From Flavobacterium segetis (GTDB lineage Bacteria; Bacteroidota; Bacteroidia; Flavobacteriales; Flavobacteriaceae): 64,000 nucleotides of DNA. Of this stretch, positions 53,490 through 63,842 are shown piece after piece (position 1 is the stretch's first letter; the number at the start of each line of letters is the position of its first letter). The notes below the pieces were generated by a model that made no database searches, was not told the DNA's origin, and was given only the letters and a program-made list of their open reading frames with translations. Position numbers and translations under genes: made by a program. The DNA is taken from the NCBI RefSeq assembly GCF_900129575.1, contig NZ_FQWE01000006.1, forward strand, positions 1-64,000, given 5' to 3'.

Positions 53490-55293
53490 AAATAAATATT
53501 TTTAAAAAGATATATATATTCTTAAACTTTTGTACAATAATATAATAGTGTGGTGTTAACATTTCAAGTTTTATAAAAAGAGGGTATTAATAATTATTTT
53601 TGTTTTACAAGAGTGAATCAAGTTGAATTTTGCCTCGACTTTAAAGATACTTTTCAAGCCTTATTAGTTAATTTACATATATTTTTCTTGTGTCTTGTAA
53701 AAAAATTCAGAATCACTAAATTTTACATCTAACTTCACTTTGGACGTAAATTACTCGATAATTAATTATTGCGTAATCATAGTTTGAATGCTGATTTCCA
53801 TTTTATTTCATCGCTTTTTACACTCGGCTAATTATTTAGCCATCTGATAAGTTTTGATCGTATTTTAAATTTAAAACTTATATTTTTAAGATATGAAATA
53901 AAAGAAGTAGACTTTAATTTTGATAGAGAATTTCAGATTTCACATTCCGTGAATATTATTTATTCGGTTCTCCATAATTAATAAATACACCATGTAGTAT
54001 ATTAAAACCTTCTTTCTTAAAAAAAATAAGCGAACGTTCCTTGCACTAGAACTATTTTGAAAGTATCTATTATTTTCAAAACTTAATAATAATTTTTACT
54101 TTTCAAACTTAACATATTTAATGTCGATTTCTAAGACTTTAAAAATCTGCTACGGAAAAATTTTGCATTATTGTATCGTGGTTTCAAATGACAATTTTAT
54201 TAATCGGTCTATTTTTTGCTCCATTTCTAACATATTTTTATATTGATTTGACAATGTTTAAAAAAAAAACAGAAGCTTTATTTTTACTTTTTTTTTAAAG
54301 TAGTTAGAATATTTTTTAAACGTAGAGTGCTCAATAAAAAATTATAATACTTGTTAAAAGCCTCAATTTGTAAAAAAAATACTTTTTTTATCGTAAGCTC
54401 TAAAGTCTTGAAATGTGTCTAAAATCCTGCAATCAGTATTTAATCGGATTAACAATCTTTTAGACAGATTTATTATTGAAATTTGAACACCTTTTATATT
54501 TTTGGCTGTAGCAAAGAACAGATGAGAAAATTGTTTTTTAAATTTCTAGCGACTTATATTACTTTAGTTAGTTCATCTAGAACATGATGTCTTTGAACTA
54601 AAAAAAAATTAATCTTTTGCTTTTAAGATGTGACTATCTGCTGGGGTACCCTTGAAATTTTTTAGCATAAAAAAATATTAAACTAATTATCAATCAGTTA
54701 ATAAATTTAGGTTCAAAGTTAAATTATTAATTGTGTTACCTAGTAAATATTACCAGATTTAATTTTTAAGGTTTAATTTATTACTATTTTTAACTGTTTT
54801 CATAAACTGAAGCGTTAAATAATTAAACAACTTTTTATTATTATTATTATTATTACTATTCATGGATACTGATTAAAAAAATTAACTGCACTAACCTTCT
54901 ACAGACATATAATGTTAAAAATTCTTATAAAATTTCGGAATTGTAAAATAAGTTCTTTACCGATAGTATTAAAAAGAAATTAAAGTTAAAGACAAATTAA
55001 GTATCCAATAATGCAGTCTAAAGAGGCTTTGATGGTTGGCACGAATAAAAATCAGTAATTGATAATCAATATTAAATCTATTTACTATCCATGCGATAAA
55101 TTAATTGTTTACCTAAAAATTTGAAAAAGCATTTTTTTGTTTCTCTATATATGATCTTATATAGTTCTTACCATACCTTTTGCGTGAACATCATTTATCG
55201 GATGAAAATCATTTTCAAGATAGTGGCTTGATAATAATAATTTAAATTTTAAAAATTAAAATTTTAAAAAAATGAAAAACTTATTACGATCTT
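53490..55293. other. Long A+T-rich gap, no intact gene
   Basis: About 1.8 kb without an open frame of gene-like length. On the minus strand some stop-free stretches appear (around 54420-54560, with wording such as FATAKNIKGVQIS), which might be remnants of a decayed gene, but no family is identified. It includes a trinucleotide repeat at 54835-54855 and precedes the Wzm gene. Confidence 0.55.
54835..54855. repeat. (TTA)7 microsatellite
   Basis: Seven tandem TTA units in non-coding sequence, about 440 bp before the Wzm gene. Length variation by slippage is possible. Confidence 0.8.
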
Positions 55294-55304
55294 ATGAAAA
55301 TTGA
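55272..55304 (+). CDS. Possible 10-residue leader overlapping wzm start
   Basis: ATG at 55272 opens a ten-codon frame (MKNLLRSYEN) whose stop lies inside the first codons of the permease gene. It could couple or attenuate translation of wzm. Only position supports it. Confidence 0.25.
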   Translation: MKNLLRSYEN

Positions 55305-56142
55305 ACAACAATGGACAGAGGAAATAAAATCAAGTAATTCGCTGTTTTCAATTAATATCAAGGAGGTTTGGTCATACAGGGATCTCTTGATAATGTTTGT
55401 TAAAAAAGAGTATATTACTTTTTATAAGCAAACTATTTTGGGACCAATTTGGTTTTTTATACAGCCTATTTTGACTACTTTAATTTATGTTTTGTTGTTT
55501 GGTCAAATTGCTAAATTGTCAACTGATGGTACTCCACAAATTGCATTTTATCTTTCTGGAATTACACTTTGGAATTACTTCTCTGAATGCTTGACCAAAA
55601 CTTCTTCTGTATTTAGGGATCATGCCGCGATAATGGGGAAAGTCTATTTTCCACGCTTAATTATGCCTCTTTCAATTGTTTTTTCTGGATTAATGAAATT
55701 TGCAATACAGTTTGGACTTTTTATCGTTGTTATTCTGTATTTTACTTTTATTGAAGAATCAATTCGTCCCAATGTTTGGGTTTTGATCACACCTTTTCTC
55801 ATACTTTTAATGGCTAGCTTTTCATTAGGCATGGGAATGATTTTTTCTGCACTTACGACTAAATATAAAGATTTAGTTTTTCTATTAACCTTTGGAATAC
55901 AGCTTTTGATGTATGCTACACCTGTTGTGTACTCAATTACATCGATACCAGAAAAATTTAAATGGATATTTAAGTTAAACCCTTTAACTGGAATTTTCGA
56001 ATGTTTTAGATATGGTTTTTTAGGAAAAGGTAGTTTTGAATTCAGTAGTTTAATTATGAGCACGATAAATATTTTAATTATATTAATTGTGGGTGTTGTA
56101 ATTTTTAATAAAGTTGAGAAAAGCTTTATGGATACTGTTTAA
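55294..56142 (+). CDS. wzm: Polysaccharide ABC exporter permease (Wzm/TagG type)
   Basis: This 282-residue ABC-2 permease has a cytoplasmic N-terminal helix (SINIKEVWSYRDLLIMFVKKEY) typical of Wzm/TagG proteins, then six membrane helices. The conserved GPIWFFIQPILTTLIYVLLFG and LNPLTGIFECFRYGFLGKGS segments are present. It moves lipid-linked O-antigen or similar glycans across the inner membrane. The next gene encodes its ATPase. It is the first clear gene of the polysaccharide locus. Confidence 0.93.
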   Translation: MKIEQQWTEEIKSSNSLFSINIKEVWSYRDLLIMFVKKEYITFYKQTILGPIWFFIQPILTTLIYVLLFGQIAKLSTDGTPQIAFYLSGITLWNYFSECLTKTSSVFRDHAAIMGKVYFPRLIMPLSIVFSGLMKFAIQFGLFIVVILYFTFIEESIRPNVWVLITPFLILLMASFSLGMGMIFSALTTKYKDLVFLLTFGIQLLMYATPVVYSITSIPEKFKWIFKLNPLTGIFECFRYGFLGKGSFEFSSLIMSTINILIILIVGVVIFNKVEKSFMDTV

Positions 56143-56192
56143 ATTATAACGGTGGCGTATTTAATTTTTATATAACAGCATAAAATTATTCA

Positions 56193-57452
56193 ATGAAATA
56201 TTTAGCAATACAGGCTACAAATATCTCTAAACAATATCGTTTAGGTGAAGTTGGTACAGGCACTATAAGTCATGATTTAAATCGTTTTTGGCATAAAATT
56301 AGGGGTAATGAAGATCCCTATTTAAAAATTGGAGAAATCAATGATCGTTCTTTGACAGCTTCAAGAGAATATGTATGGTCGTTAAAAGATATTAATTTTA
56401 ATATTGAGCAGGGCGACGCAGTTGGAATTATCGGAAGAAATGGGGCTGGTAAAAGTACATTGTTAAAATTGTTAAGCAAGGTTACAAAACCAACCACCGG
56501 AAGTTTTAAAATTAATGGAAGAATAGCATCTTTACTAGAGGTCGGAACTGGTTTTAATCCAGAAATGACAGGAAGAGAAAATATATATTTAAATGGTGCA
56601 ATATTGGGAATGCGCCGTAACGAAATTACTCGCAAATTTGATGAGATTGTTGACTTTAGCGGTGTTGAAAAATATATTGACACACCCGTAAAGCGATATT
56701 CTTCAGGAATGTATGTTAGGCTAGCTTTTGCAGTAGCTGCACATCTCGAAAGTGAAATTTTGATTATCGACGAAGTTTTAGCTGTAGGTGATAGTGAGTT
56801 TCAAAAGAAATGTTTAGGTAAGATGGGAGATGTTTCAAAAGGTGATGGCAGGACTGTTTTGTTCGTTAGTCATAATTTAGCGGCAGTTCAAACTCTATGT
56901 AACAAAGGACTAGTATTAGAAAACGGACTTATTAATTATCAAGGAGCTTCTAAGAAAGCTTTAGATTTTTATGTGTCTTCTGGCAATAGTTCTTCCAGCT
57001 TTTATGAAGTGATCACAAAAAATAATAATGATATACATAAAATTCAAATAGTAGATAGCAATGATAATTTGCGAAATAATTTTAATTTCAATGAATCTAT
57101 CAAATTATTATTCAGTTTCAATCTTTTGAGCAATTATGTTGATAAAGTAGAATTTGGATTTCAAGTTATTGACCACAGAGATCGGATCGTTTTTTCTAAT
57201 AACAAAAAAATAGCTAGTTTTCTACCAGATGCTAACAACAATTTTCACGTTGAATGTATCATTCCAAAATCAATCCTAGTACCAAATACTTATAAAATAA
57301 CTACAGCCCTCCATATTCCTAATGTTTCTTATATTTCTCGACTTGAAGAAAAGGTAATGTTCAATATTGAAGAAACAGGAACAGATTTTTATCAATATTC
57401 AGGTGCTGATTATGGATGTGTTTTTATTGACTGTGAATGGAGAAATCGATGA
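56193..57452 (+). CDS. wzt: Polysaccharide ABC exporter ATPase with carbohydrate-binding tail (Wzt type)
   Basis: This 419-residue protein has an ATPase domain (about 1-245) with Walker A GRNGAGKSTLL, signature YSSGMYVRLAF and Walker B ILIIDEVLAVGD. A C-terminal beta-rich Wzt_C-like domain (about 270-415) would recognise the chain end of the exported polymer. The tail suggests that polymer length or terminal modification is read before export. It pairs with the permease gene 50 bp upstream. Confidence 0.92.
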   Translation: MKYLAIQATNISKQYRLGEVGTGTISHDLNRFWHKIRGNEDPYLKIGEINDRSLTASREYVWSLKDINFNIEQGDAVGIIGRNGAGKSTLLKLLSKVTKPTTGSFKINGRIASLLEVGTGFNPEMTGRENIYLNGAILGMRRNEITRKFDEIVDFSGVEKYIDTPVKRYSSGMYVRLAFAVAAHLESEILIIDEVLAVGDSEFQKKCLGKMGDVSKGDGRTVLFVSHNLAAVQTLCNKGLVLENGLINYQGASKKALDFYVSSGNSSSSFYEVITKNNNDIHKIQIVDSNDNLRNNFNFNESIKLLFSFNLLSNYVDKVEFGFQVIDHRDRIVFSNNKKIASFLPDANNNFHVECIIPKSILVPNTYKITTALHIPNVSYISRLEEKVMFNIEETGTDFYQYSGADYGCVFIDCEWRNR

Positions 57453-57525
57453 ATTTTAATGTAATTTAAATTTTTATTTAAATGTTGTTCGGTAATTTAA
57501 ATCCAAAATATTTTCTATTATATAA

Positions 57526-58428
57526 ATGTTTTTTAAAAAATATATGATGTTTCCGAAAATTTCAATTGTTACTCCCTCCTATAATCAAGGACAATTTCTA
57601 GAAGATACAATTTTATCTGTGCTAGGGCAGTTTTATCCCAACCTAGAATATATAATATATGACGGAGGAAGCACTGATAATTCTGTCGATATTTTAATAA
57701 AGTATAAAAATCATTTAAACTATTGGGAATCAAATAAGGATAAGGGACAATCAGAAGCTATCAATAAAGGCTTTGCTCGAAGTACTGGAGATATTTTAAT
57801 GTGGTTGAATAGTGATGACATTTTGATGCCAAATACTTTACACTATATAGCTAAACAATATCTAGAAAATGGAGATGGTATTTATTTTGGAAACTGCATT
57901 CATTTTGAGGAGTTGTCATCATCGGAAGTTTTATCTTTTGGGAGTAATGTTATAAAAAATGAAAAATTTGCTACATTAGAATTAGTTGATTTTATAATCC
58001 AGCCCTCTTCTTTTTGGAGTAAAAAAGTTTGGATTGAAAATGGTATGTTAAATGAGAATTTTCACTTTGGATTTGATTGGGAATGGTTTTTACGGGCCAA
58101 AAAAAATAAAATACCATTCCATTTAGTAAGTAAGCCACTTTCAATTTACCGAATTCACGAAAATCATAAAACTGGTACTGGCGGTAGCATAAGACAAGCA
58201 GAATTATTAAATATTTATAAACTTTATTCTCCTTTTTATTTTAAGTTATATGAGTTAATGATTAATGAAAAAATGTTTTCTTCATTCCTTGAAAAAATTA
58301 TAAAGGCATATTATTTATTATTTTTTAAAATGAACTTTTCAAAAGGGCATTATTTAAAATTAGTAAAACCGATAAAGTACAAAGTTTATTCCGTTTATGA
58401 GATTAATGCGACAAGATCAATGTTATAA
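57526..58428 (+). CDS. Family 2 glycosyltransferase
   Basis: This 300-residue protein has the GT-A nucleotide-sugar fold: ISIVTPSYNQGQFLEDTILSV, YDGGSTDNSVDIL, and the metal-binding DD in LNSDD (about residue 103). The FDWEWFLRAKK segment (about 180-190) is typical of the acceptor side. It likely adds one sugar of the surface polysaccharide; donor unknown. The start could be Met7 or Met8, since MFFKKYMM offers several. Confidence 0.88.
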   Translation: MFFKKYMMFPKISIVTPSYNQGQFLEDTILSVLGQFYPNLEYIIYDGGSTDNSVDILIKYKNHLNYWESNKDKGQSEAINKGFARSTGDILMWLNSDDILMPNTLHYIAKQYLENGDGIYFGNCIHFEELSSSEVLSFGSNVIKNEKFATLELVDFIIQPSSFWSKKVWIENGMLNENFHFGFDWEWFLRAKKNKIPFHLVSKPLSIYRIHENHKTGTGGSIRQAELLNIYKLYSPFYFKLYELMINEKMFSSFLEKIIKAYYLLFFKMNFSKGHYLKLVKPIKYKVYSVYEINATRSML

Positions 58429-58630
58429 AAAATATTTAGTATTAAAATTTAAAAAAAAAGAATGAGAAAATGAGAGTGGTAATCTTACCTTTTTTTAATG
58501 AAATCAAATTTAATATGTTTCTCATCCATTGTATCTAAGTGTATGTCATATTTTCTTTAACTAAAGAATTCTTATTCTTAACAGATAAGCTGTGTATGCG
58601 ATTAATACTATCATCTAAAAAATAAAAAAA

Positions 58631-59620
58631 TTGAAGATTGCATTTACGATATGTTCAAATAATTATTTAGCACAAGCTAAAATTTTGGGAGATTCATTAC
58701 TGATGACAAACCCAGACTATAAATTTTATATAGGGCTATGCGATGAATTTTCAGAGGAAATTGATTATACTTTTTTTAAAGATTTTGAAATCATCAGACT
58801 ATCAGAAATCGGATTAAGTTATTTTAAAGAAATAACAGAAAAATATGATATTATTGAACTGAATACTTGTATTAAGCCATCTTATTTTAAATATTTAATT
58901 TCTAAAAATGACAATTTATCAACAATAATTTATTTTGATCCAGATATAAAAATTTTTAATTTACTAGATTCAATTGAAAAAGAATTAGAAACAAACGATA
59001 TATTATTGACTCCGCATATTTTACATCCAATAGGAGTGGATCAATTATTTCCATCAGAAAACTTATTTTTAAATTATGGTATATATAATCTTGGATTTAT
59101 AGCGCTAAATGCTAAGAATAATAATAGTATTGACCTACTAAATTGGTGGGAAGATAAAACTATGAAAATGGGATATAATAGAGTTTGTGAAGGACTTTTT
59201 GTTGATCAATTGTGGATTAATTTAGTACCAATTTTTTTTGATAAAGTAAAAGTAATGAAGGAATATGGATTCAATGTTGCACCTTGGAATCTTCATGAAC
59301 GAAATGAAATAAAAAAAATAAACAATCAGTATTATATGAAGGATAAATCCAAATTGGTATTTTTTCATTTTAGTGCTTATGACTTTAAAAACACTAAATT
59401 ATTGTCTAAACATTACAATCGTTATTTACAAATAAATCTCACACAGGAAGTTTTTGAAATCTACTCACAATACCATCAATCGTTGATTAAAAATAATATC
59501 GAAAACTTGTCAAAAGTTAAATGCTTTTTAATAAAAAAGCCCAAAATTAATAAAGGTGAAAAATTCAAATATTTTATTCTAAATCTATTCGAAACAATAC
59601 AAAATACTTTTAAAAAGTGA
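58631..59620 (+). CDS. Putative glycosyltransferase, GT8-like, TTG start
   Basis: This 329-residue protein begins at a TTG (LKIAFTICSNNYLAQAK) since no ATG lies before the first conserved strand. The pattern FTICSNNYLAQAKILGDSL and the DPD motif in IIYFDPDIKIFN suggest a GT-A-fold transferase related to glycogenin/LgtC-type enzymes. An FVDQLWIN segment fits an active-site helix. Donor and acceptor are unknown. Confidence 0.7.
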   Translation: MKIAFTICSNNYLAQAKILGDSLLMTNPDYKFYIGLCDEFSEEIDYTFFKDFEIIRLSEIGLSYFKEITEKYDIIELNTCIKPSYFKYLISKNDNLSTIIYFDPDIKIFNLLDSIEKELETNDILLTPHILHPIGVDQLFPSENLFLNYGIYNLGFIALNAKNNNSIDLLNWWEDKTMKMGYNRVCEGLFVDQLWINLVPIFFDKVKVMKEYGFNVAPWNLHERNEIKKINNQYYMKDKSKLVFFHFSAYDFKNTKLLSKHYNRYLQINLTQEVFEIYSQYHQSLIKNNIENLSKVKCFLIKKPKINKGEKFKYFILNLFETIQNTFKK

Positions 59621-59949
59621 ATTATTGTAATCATCAATAATTAAAAAAGTTAACCATATTTATAAAAAATCACATCAAGTACTTTTTTCTGAAAAGTTTT
59701 TATATTACAGAGTCTTGTTTTATAGGGGTCAAAACAGGAAAAAAAAGAATGTTATCTAATCAAATTTACATTGTATCAAAAATATTTATCTTTTTTTTAA
59801 GTAACACATATTTATTTTAAGTCGTAAGTGTAGTGGATAAATTAAAAACACTTGGAGCTTTACTCCAAATATTTTTAATCAAGGAATTAAATTTTAATAG
59901 AAAGAAAGATCTTATGTAATTATATATAAATCAAAAATAATAATTTAAA
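59621..59949. other. A+T-rich gap, no gene seen
   Basis: This stretch is very A+T rich and carries short hairpins such as CTTGGAGCTTTACTCCAA near 59850. No coding potential is evident. Confidence 0.4.
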
Positions 59950-60890
59950 GTTGTAATGCCAGCTCGTTTCATTGGGACAAAAATAGTAGATTAGTTCGTT
60001 GGTCATCGAAGTAAACTTGGTAGAAAACTAAAAAAATCGATAGCTAAAAAAGGTTGCGTTTTAGAAAATAATAGGCGTCAAATGCGATAAAAAAAGAAGC
60101 AATTTTCACAAAGAAAAGTTAGAGTTGTTTTGCTAACTCTTCTTCTAAAGCAACCTACATTTGATAAAATTATACCAGATAAATAAGCGAGTAAAATTAA
60201 ATTAAAAACGATATAAATTGGAAGATATAGCAATCTTTAATCGCATAATTATTTATCAATGAATATAAAAATCTAAACAGATGAGCATAACAAGGAACAA
60301 ACTACTTTAGAAACCTTTTACCCAAAAGTGGAACATAGTAAAATAAGATTTAAAATAGGAAATAAATAAGATACAGAAGAAGCATTTCTGAACTTTATGC
60401 AAATAAGAGATCTACTAGCTATTACTTAATGTAAAAAAAATATAGATTTAAATATAGATTTAAAAATAGAAAAAAATTATAAATCAGCTTTGCTAGTTTT
60501 TATTGACGTGACTATGATAATGACATAATTAAAAAGTTACAATATAAAAACGCATTTAGAAGTCCACTGTGGCACCGTAGAAAGACTTTCAAAGTTATAC
60601 TTTAGTCATATTTAATCAATTGATTTTAATAATGGAAAAGAATTAGATGTGTTTATACTATTACAAAAATAATTACTCCTTAAAAAGATTTAACTAAAAC
60701 AGATAGCTGGCGATAAAAAAAAATATCAGAAAACATGATCTCTGTAATTAGACGAATTTTTGGAAAGAAAACTGATTTAAAAAATATAAGTAAAGAAACA
60801 ATATACTCTATAAAATTATTTATTAAGAACAGACCCACTGAAAAATTCAATTAATTTAGTTCAAATGAAATTTTAAAAATAAGATTATTA
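59950..60890 (+). pseudogene. Decayed IS30-family transposase
   Basis: Conserved wording of IS30 transposases survives in pieces with stops and frame changes. Near 60010 is SKLGRKLKKSIAKKG (helix-turn-helix region), and near 60260 an IYQ-stop-I piece of the IYQYI segment. Near 60571 is GTVERLSKLY, and at 60619-60654 IDFNNGKELDVF matches the SDNGKEF core around the second catalytic Asp. At 60729-60853 is ENMISVIRRIFGKKTDL, followed by NRPTEKFN, a stop and FSSNEIL, matching the C-terminal ENTNGLIR...NNRPRK...SPNE block. The 60571 and 60616 pieces share one frame; the 60729 piece is in another. I did not find terminal inverted repeats. Confidence 0.7.
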
Positions 60891-60936
60891 AGCTTTTTAG
60901 TAGAAAACAGCATTTTTAAAACATTAAAATATTGAT

Positions 60937-61737
60937 ATGCAAAATAATCCAAAACTATCCATAATAACCATTGCATATAATAACAAGTTGGGCTTAATCA
61001 AAACTATGAATTCCGTATTTGCTCAAACTTATAAAGATATAGAATATATTGTAATAGACGGAAACTCCAGTGATGGGAGTAAGGAAATCCTTGAAAAAGT
61101 TTCAATTAAATTAGACTATTGGGTTAGTGAGCCAGATTTAGGAATTTATAACGCATTAAATAAAGGAATTTTGAAAGCAAGTGGAGAATATCTATTGTTT
61201 TTAAATAGTGGAGATTGGTTTTTTGATGAAAATTCTCTTTTATCTTTTATGATAGATTTAGGTGATTATGATATTATTTATGGAAATAAACTTAATTATT
61301 TTTCAAACGATAATATTGTTGAAGAGAAGTCACCAAAAATTATAGATTTTTATATTTTAGCTTTTTCTTATTCTTTGCCACATCAAGCTACGATTATAAA
61401 AAAGAAACTTTTTAATGAGATGGGTTTATATGATGAAAGTTTAAAAATAGTTTCTGATTGGAAATTTTCTTTACTAGCAATTTTTAAATATAATTATAAA
61501 TATCTGCATAAAGAGATAAACTTAATCTATTATGATATGACGGGCATTAGCTCTAATGATATTTATAAGAGCCTACAAATTAAAGAGAGGGAATCTGTTA
61601 TTGATGAAAATTTTATTAATATTAAGCATATGGCAAACGAAAGTCTTTTGATTCAAAAAATCAAATTTTACTATAAATATTCTAAGATTTTAAGGGTGTT
61701 AAAAATCCTTGGTCTAATAAAGAAATTTGATTATTAA
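60937..61737 (+). CDS. Family 2 glycosyltransferase (WcaE-like)
   Basis: This 266-residue GT-A transferase begins KLSIITIAYNNKLGLIKTMNS, with VIDGNSSDGSKEIL and the acceptor-side segment VSEPDLGIYNALNKG, then the metal-binding-like FLNSGDWFF. The arrangement follows the WcaE/colanic-acid GT2 group. It follows the decayed transposase directly, so it has been placed beside an old insertion. Donor and acceptor are unknown. Confidence 0.88.
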   Translation: MQNNPKLSIITIAYNNKLGLIKTMNSVFAQTYKDIEYIVIDGNSSDGSKEILEKVSIKLDYWVSEPDLGIYNALNKGILKASGEYLLFLNSGDWFFDENSLLSFMIDLGDYDIIYGNKLNYFSNDNIVEEKSPKIIDFYILAFSYSLPHQATIIKKKLFNEMGLYDESLKIVSDWKFSLLAIFKYNYKYLHKEINLIYYDMTGISSNDIYKSLQIKERESVIDENFINIKHMANESLLIQKIKFYYKYSKILRVLKILGLIKKFDY

Positions 61738-61778
61738 AATGTTAGTAAGACTAATACAAATATCGATAAAAGCAGAAA

Positions 61779-62834
61779 ATGAAAATTAATATTTTAAGTG
61801 ATAAAATTTTATGGTTTGGCAAATATTCAGGTTATGAATGTTTAACTAATTATTTTTCTAATGAAGTTTCAATTTATTTGATTACCTCGAATTATATTTT
61901 CTTGAATAAGATTTTTGGTAAGTTTATAAAGTTATACTTAAAATGGAGTCACATAAGTCATCCTCAAGCATTCGCAGAAGTTAGTTTTCTTCGTAAGGTC
62001 AAAAGTAAAGATGTATCTCATATCTTATACTTGGAAAATCATTTGCACATACTCACATTGTTAAATAAAAATAAAGAAAAATTGATTGGAACAATTCATT
62101 TACCTTTCAAACATTGGAGTAAAAAACAATTATCTCTATTATCTAATTTAAGCAATGCAATAATCTTGTACGATGAAGAAGTCGCTAATTTTGCTCCATA
62201 TATTTCACTAGATAATATTCACGTAATTAAACACGGTGTAGATATTGATTTTTTTAAACCAGGAGAAAATGTAGAGATAAAAAAAAATAAAATTTTGTTC
62301 GTGGGTCATTTTTTAAGAAATTTTGAGATGTTCTATGAAGTATATCAAATTTTGAAAAAGAAATTTAATAATGAATTAGAATATCATTTTATTATTCCCA
62401 CTTCTCATAGACATCCAAACATTCTAAAAAAAATTATTGACTTACCAAATACTTTTTTTCATGAAGGCTTGAATGATGATGAATTACTTGAATTTTACCA
62501 AAGCAGTTATGTATTATTAATGCCTATGAATGATTCTGGGGCAAATACTGCAATTGTTCAAGCAATTGCTGCTGGCTTGCCGATCATCACCACTGACGTA
62601 GGGGGTATTAGGTCTTATGGTGGCGAAGAAATTTTTCCAGTCGTTGCAAATAATGCTAGTGAAGAAATGGCCAAGCTTTATATAAAGTATTATACAGATA
62701 CTAATTACAGAAATTACATTTCCTTAAAACAAAGGCAGTTCGCGATTGAACAATTAGATTGGAATTTAATTTCCGAAAAACACTTAAGATTATATAAATT
62801 GATTACTCACGAGCAAAGTTCAAACATTTTATAG
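61779..62834 (+). CDS. Family 4 (group 1) glycosyltransferase
   Basis: This 351-residue GT-B transferase has an N-terminal acceptor domain and a C-terminal donor domain with KNKILFVGHFLRNFEM, GLNDDELLEFYQSSYVLLMP, and the late NTAIVQAIAAGLPIITTDVGG segment. The usual ExxxxxxxE motif is here as the NTAIVQ... variant. It likely acts in the cytoplasm in polymer assembly. It lies 41 bp after the GT2 gene. Confidence 0.85.
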   Translation: MKINILSDKILWFGKYSGYECLTNYFSNEVSIYLITSNYIFLNKIFGKFIKLYLKWSHISHPQAFAEVSFLRKVKSKDVSHILYLENHLHILTLLNKNKEKLIGTIHLPFKHWSKKQLSLLSNLSNAIILYDEEVANFAPYISLDNIHVIKHGVDIDFFKPGENVEIKKNKILFVGHFLRNFEMFYEVYQILKKKFNNELEYHFIIPTSHRHPNILKKIIDLPNTFFHEGLNDDELLEFYQSSYVLLMPMNDSGANTAIVQAIAAGLPIITTDVGGIRSYGGEEIFPVVANNASEEMAKLYIKYYTDTNYRNYISLKQRQFAIEQLDWNLISEKHLRLYKLITHEQSSNIL

Positions 62835-62908
62835 TTTTTTAATTAAATCATATTTAATTAAAAAGATTGGGTTAGATATCTAATTATTCTGCTCGAAATT
62901 AAATCTTT

Positions 62909-63832
62909 ATGGGAAAATTACCTGGACTAAGTAGAATTACAAAAAAAATAACTTGCAAAATTGCATCAAAGAATCGACGTCATTTCGGTCACTTGATAGA
63001 GAGTAAATTTAGTTTTATTATTAAAGAAATTAATTGTCAAAAGAATATTGATATGGAGGTAGTTAGTTTTTCCTCTAACAATGATTACAATGAGCAATTA
63101 TTATCCATTTTATCATTTTTACGCTATATTGGAAAACCTATTAAATGGACCATTTATTCTGATGGATCTCATACGGAAATGCAAAAAAAACAAATCCGCA
63201 ACGATACTGATTTTGTCACGATAAAAAGTATAAAGTGGGAAGAAATACTATCTCTGAAAGAACTATGTAATGTTGATCTTCAACCATATCACAATTATAT
63301 TTTAGATTATGCGAAGAAGCACGCCTTTGGTAAAAGATTATTTTACTATTTAAATCATTCTATAGACTGTCCGACATTATTTATAGACTCAGATATTTTA
63401 TTTTATGAAAAGGCAAATTTATTTGATATTTTACTATCAGAAGAACCTAAAGTTAATGGTTGGTACATGCCCGATATTGAATGGGGCTGTTTAGATTCTA
63501 GATATAAGGCAATTTATTCACAACAAACATATCAAGTTAATGCTGGACTTATGCTTGTTTTTAAAAAATTTGATCATTATAAAAAAAGTCTTGATTTTTA
63601 TAAAGTTTTAAACGGTAAATATGAATATTTTAGTGAGCAAACGATAATAAATATTTTGCTAAAAGATAATTATTTTATGCCTTTAAGTGCAAAGATCTTT
63701 ATTTTAGATAATAAAGATCAATTTGATTTTTCACATTTGTATAATCCAAAACAGATTGCTATCAGACATTACACTGGTCCAGTTCGACATAAAATGTGGC
63801 AAAAAGATTATCGTTGGCATCTTAGTTTATAA
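62909..63832 (+). CDS. Putative glycosyltransferase with DxD motif
   Basis: This 307-residue protein has a DSD metal-binding motif in TLFIDSDILFYE (about residue 162) and YFSEQTIINILLK plus the ending RHYTGPVRHKMWQ (a C-terminal His/Gly motif seen in GT8-like folds). I do not recognise a named family. It starts 74 bp after the GT4 gene and is followed by another partial gene. A role in surface glycan synthesis is inferred from position. Confidence 0.65.
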   Translation: MGKLPGLSRITKKITCKIASKNRRHFGHLIESKFSFIIKEINCQKNIDMEVVSFSSNNDYNEQLLSILSFLRYIGKPIKWTIYSDGSHTEMQKKQIRNDTDFVTIKSIKWEEILSLKELCNVDLQPYHNYILDYAKKHAFGKRLFYYLNHSIDCPTLFIDSDILFYEKANLFDILLSEEPKVNGWYMPDIEWGCLDSRYKAIYSQQTYQVNAGLMLVFKKFDHYKKSLDFYKVLNGKYEYFSEQTIINILLKDNYFMPLSAKIFILDNKDQFDFSHLYNPKQIAIRHYTGPVRHKMWQKDYRWHLSL

Positions 63833-63842
63833 AGAAACAAAA

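Noticed and set aside
54400..54570. Minus-strand fragment with GVQIS-like wording
   Set aside because: Too short and degenerate to assign to a family; kept only as part of the gene-free gap.
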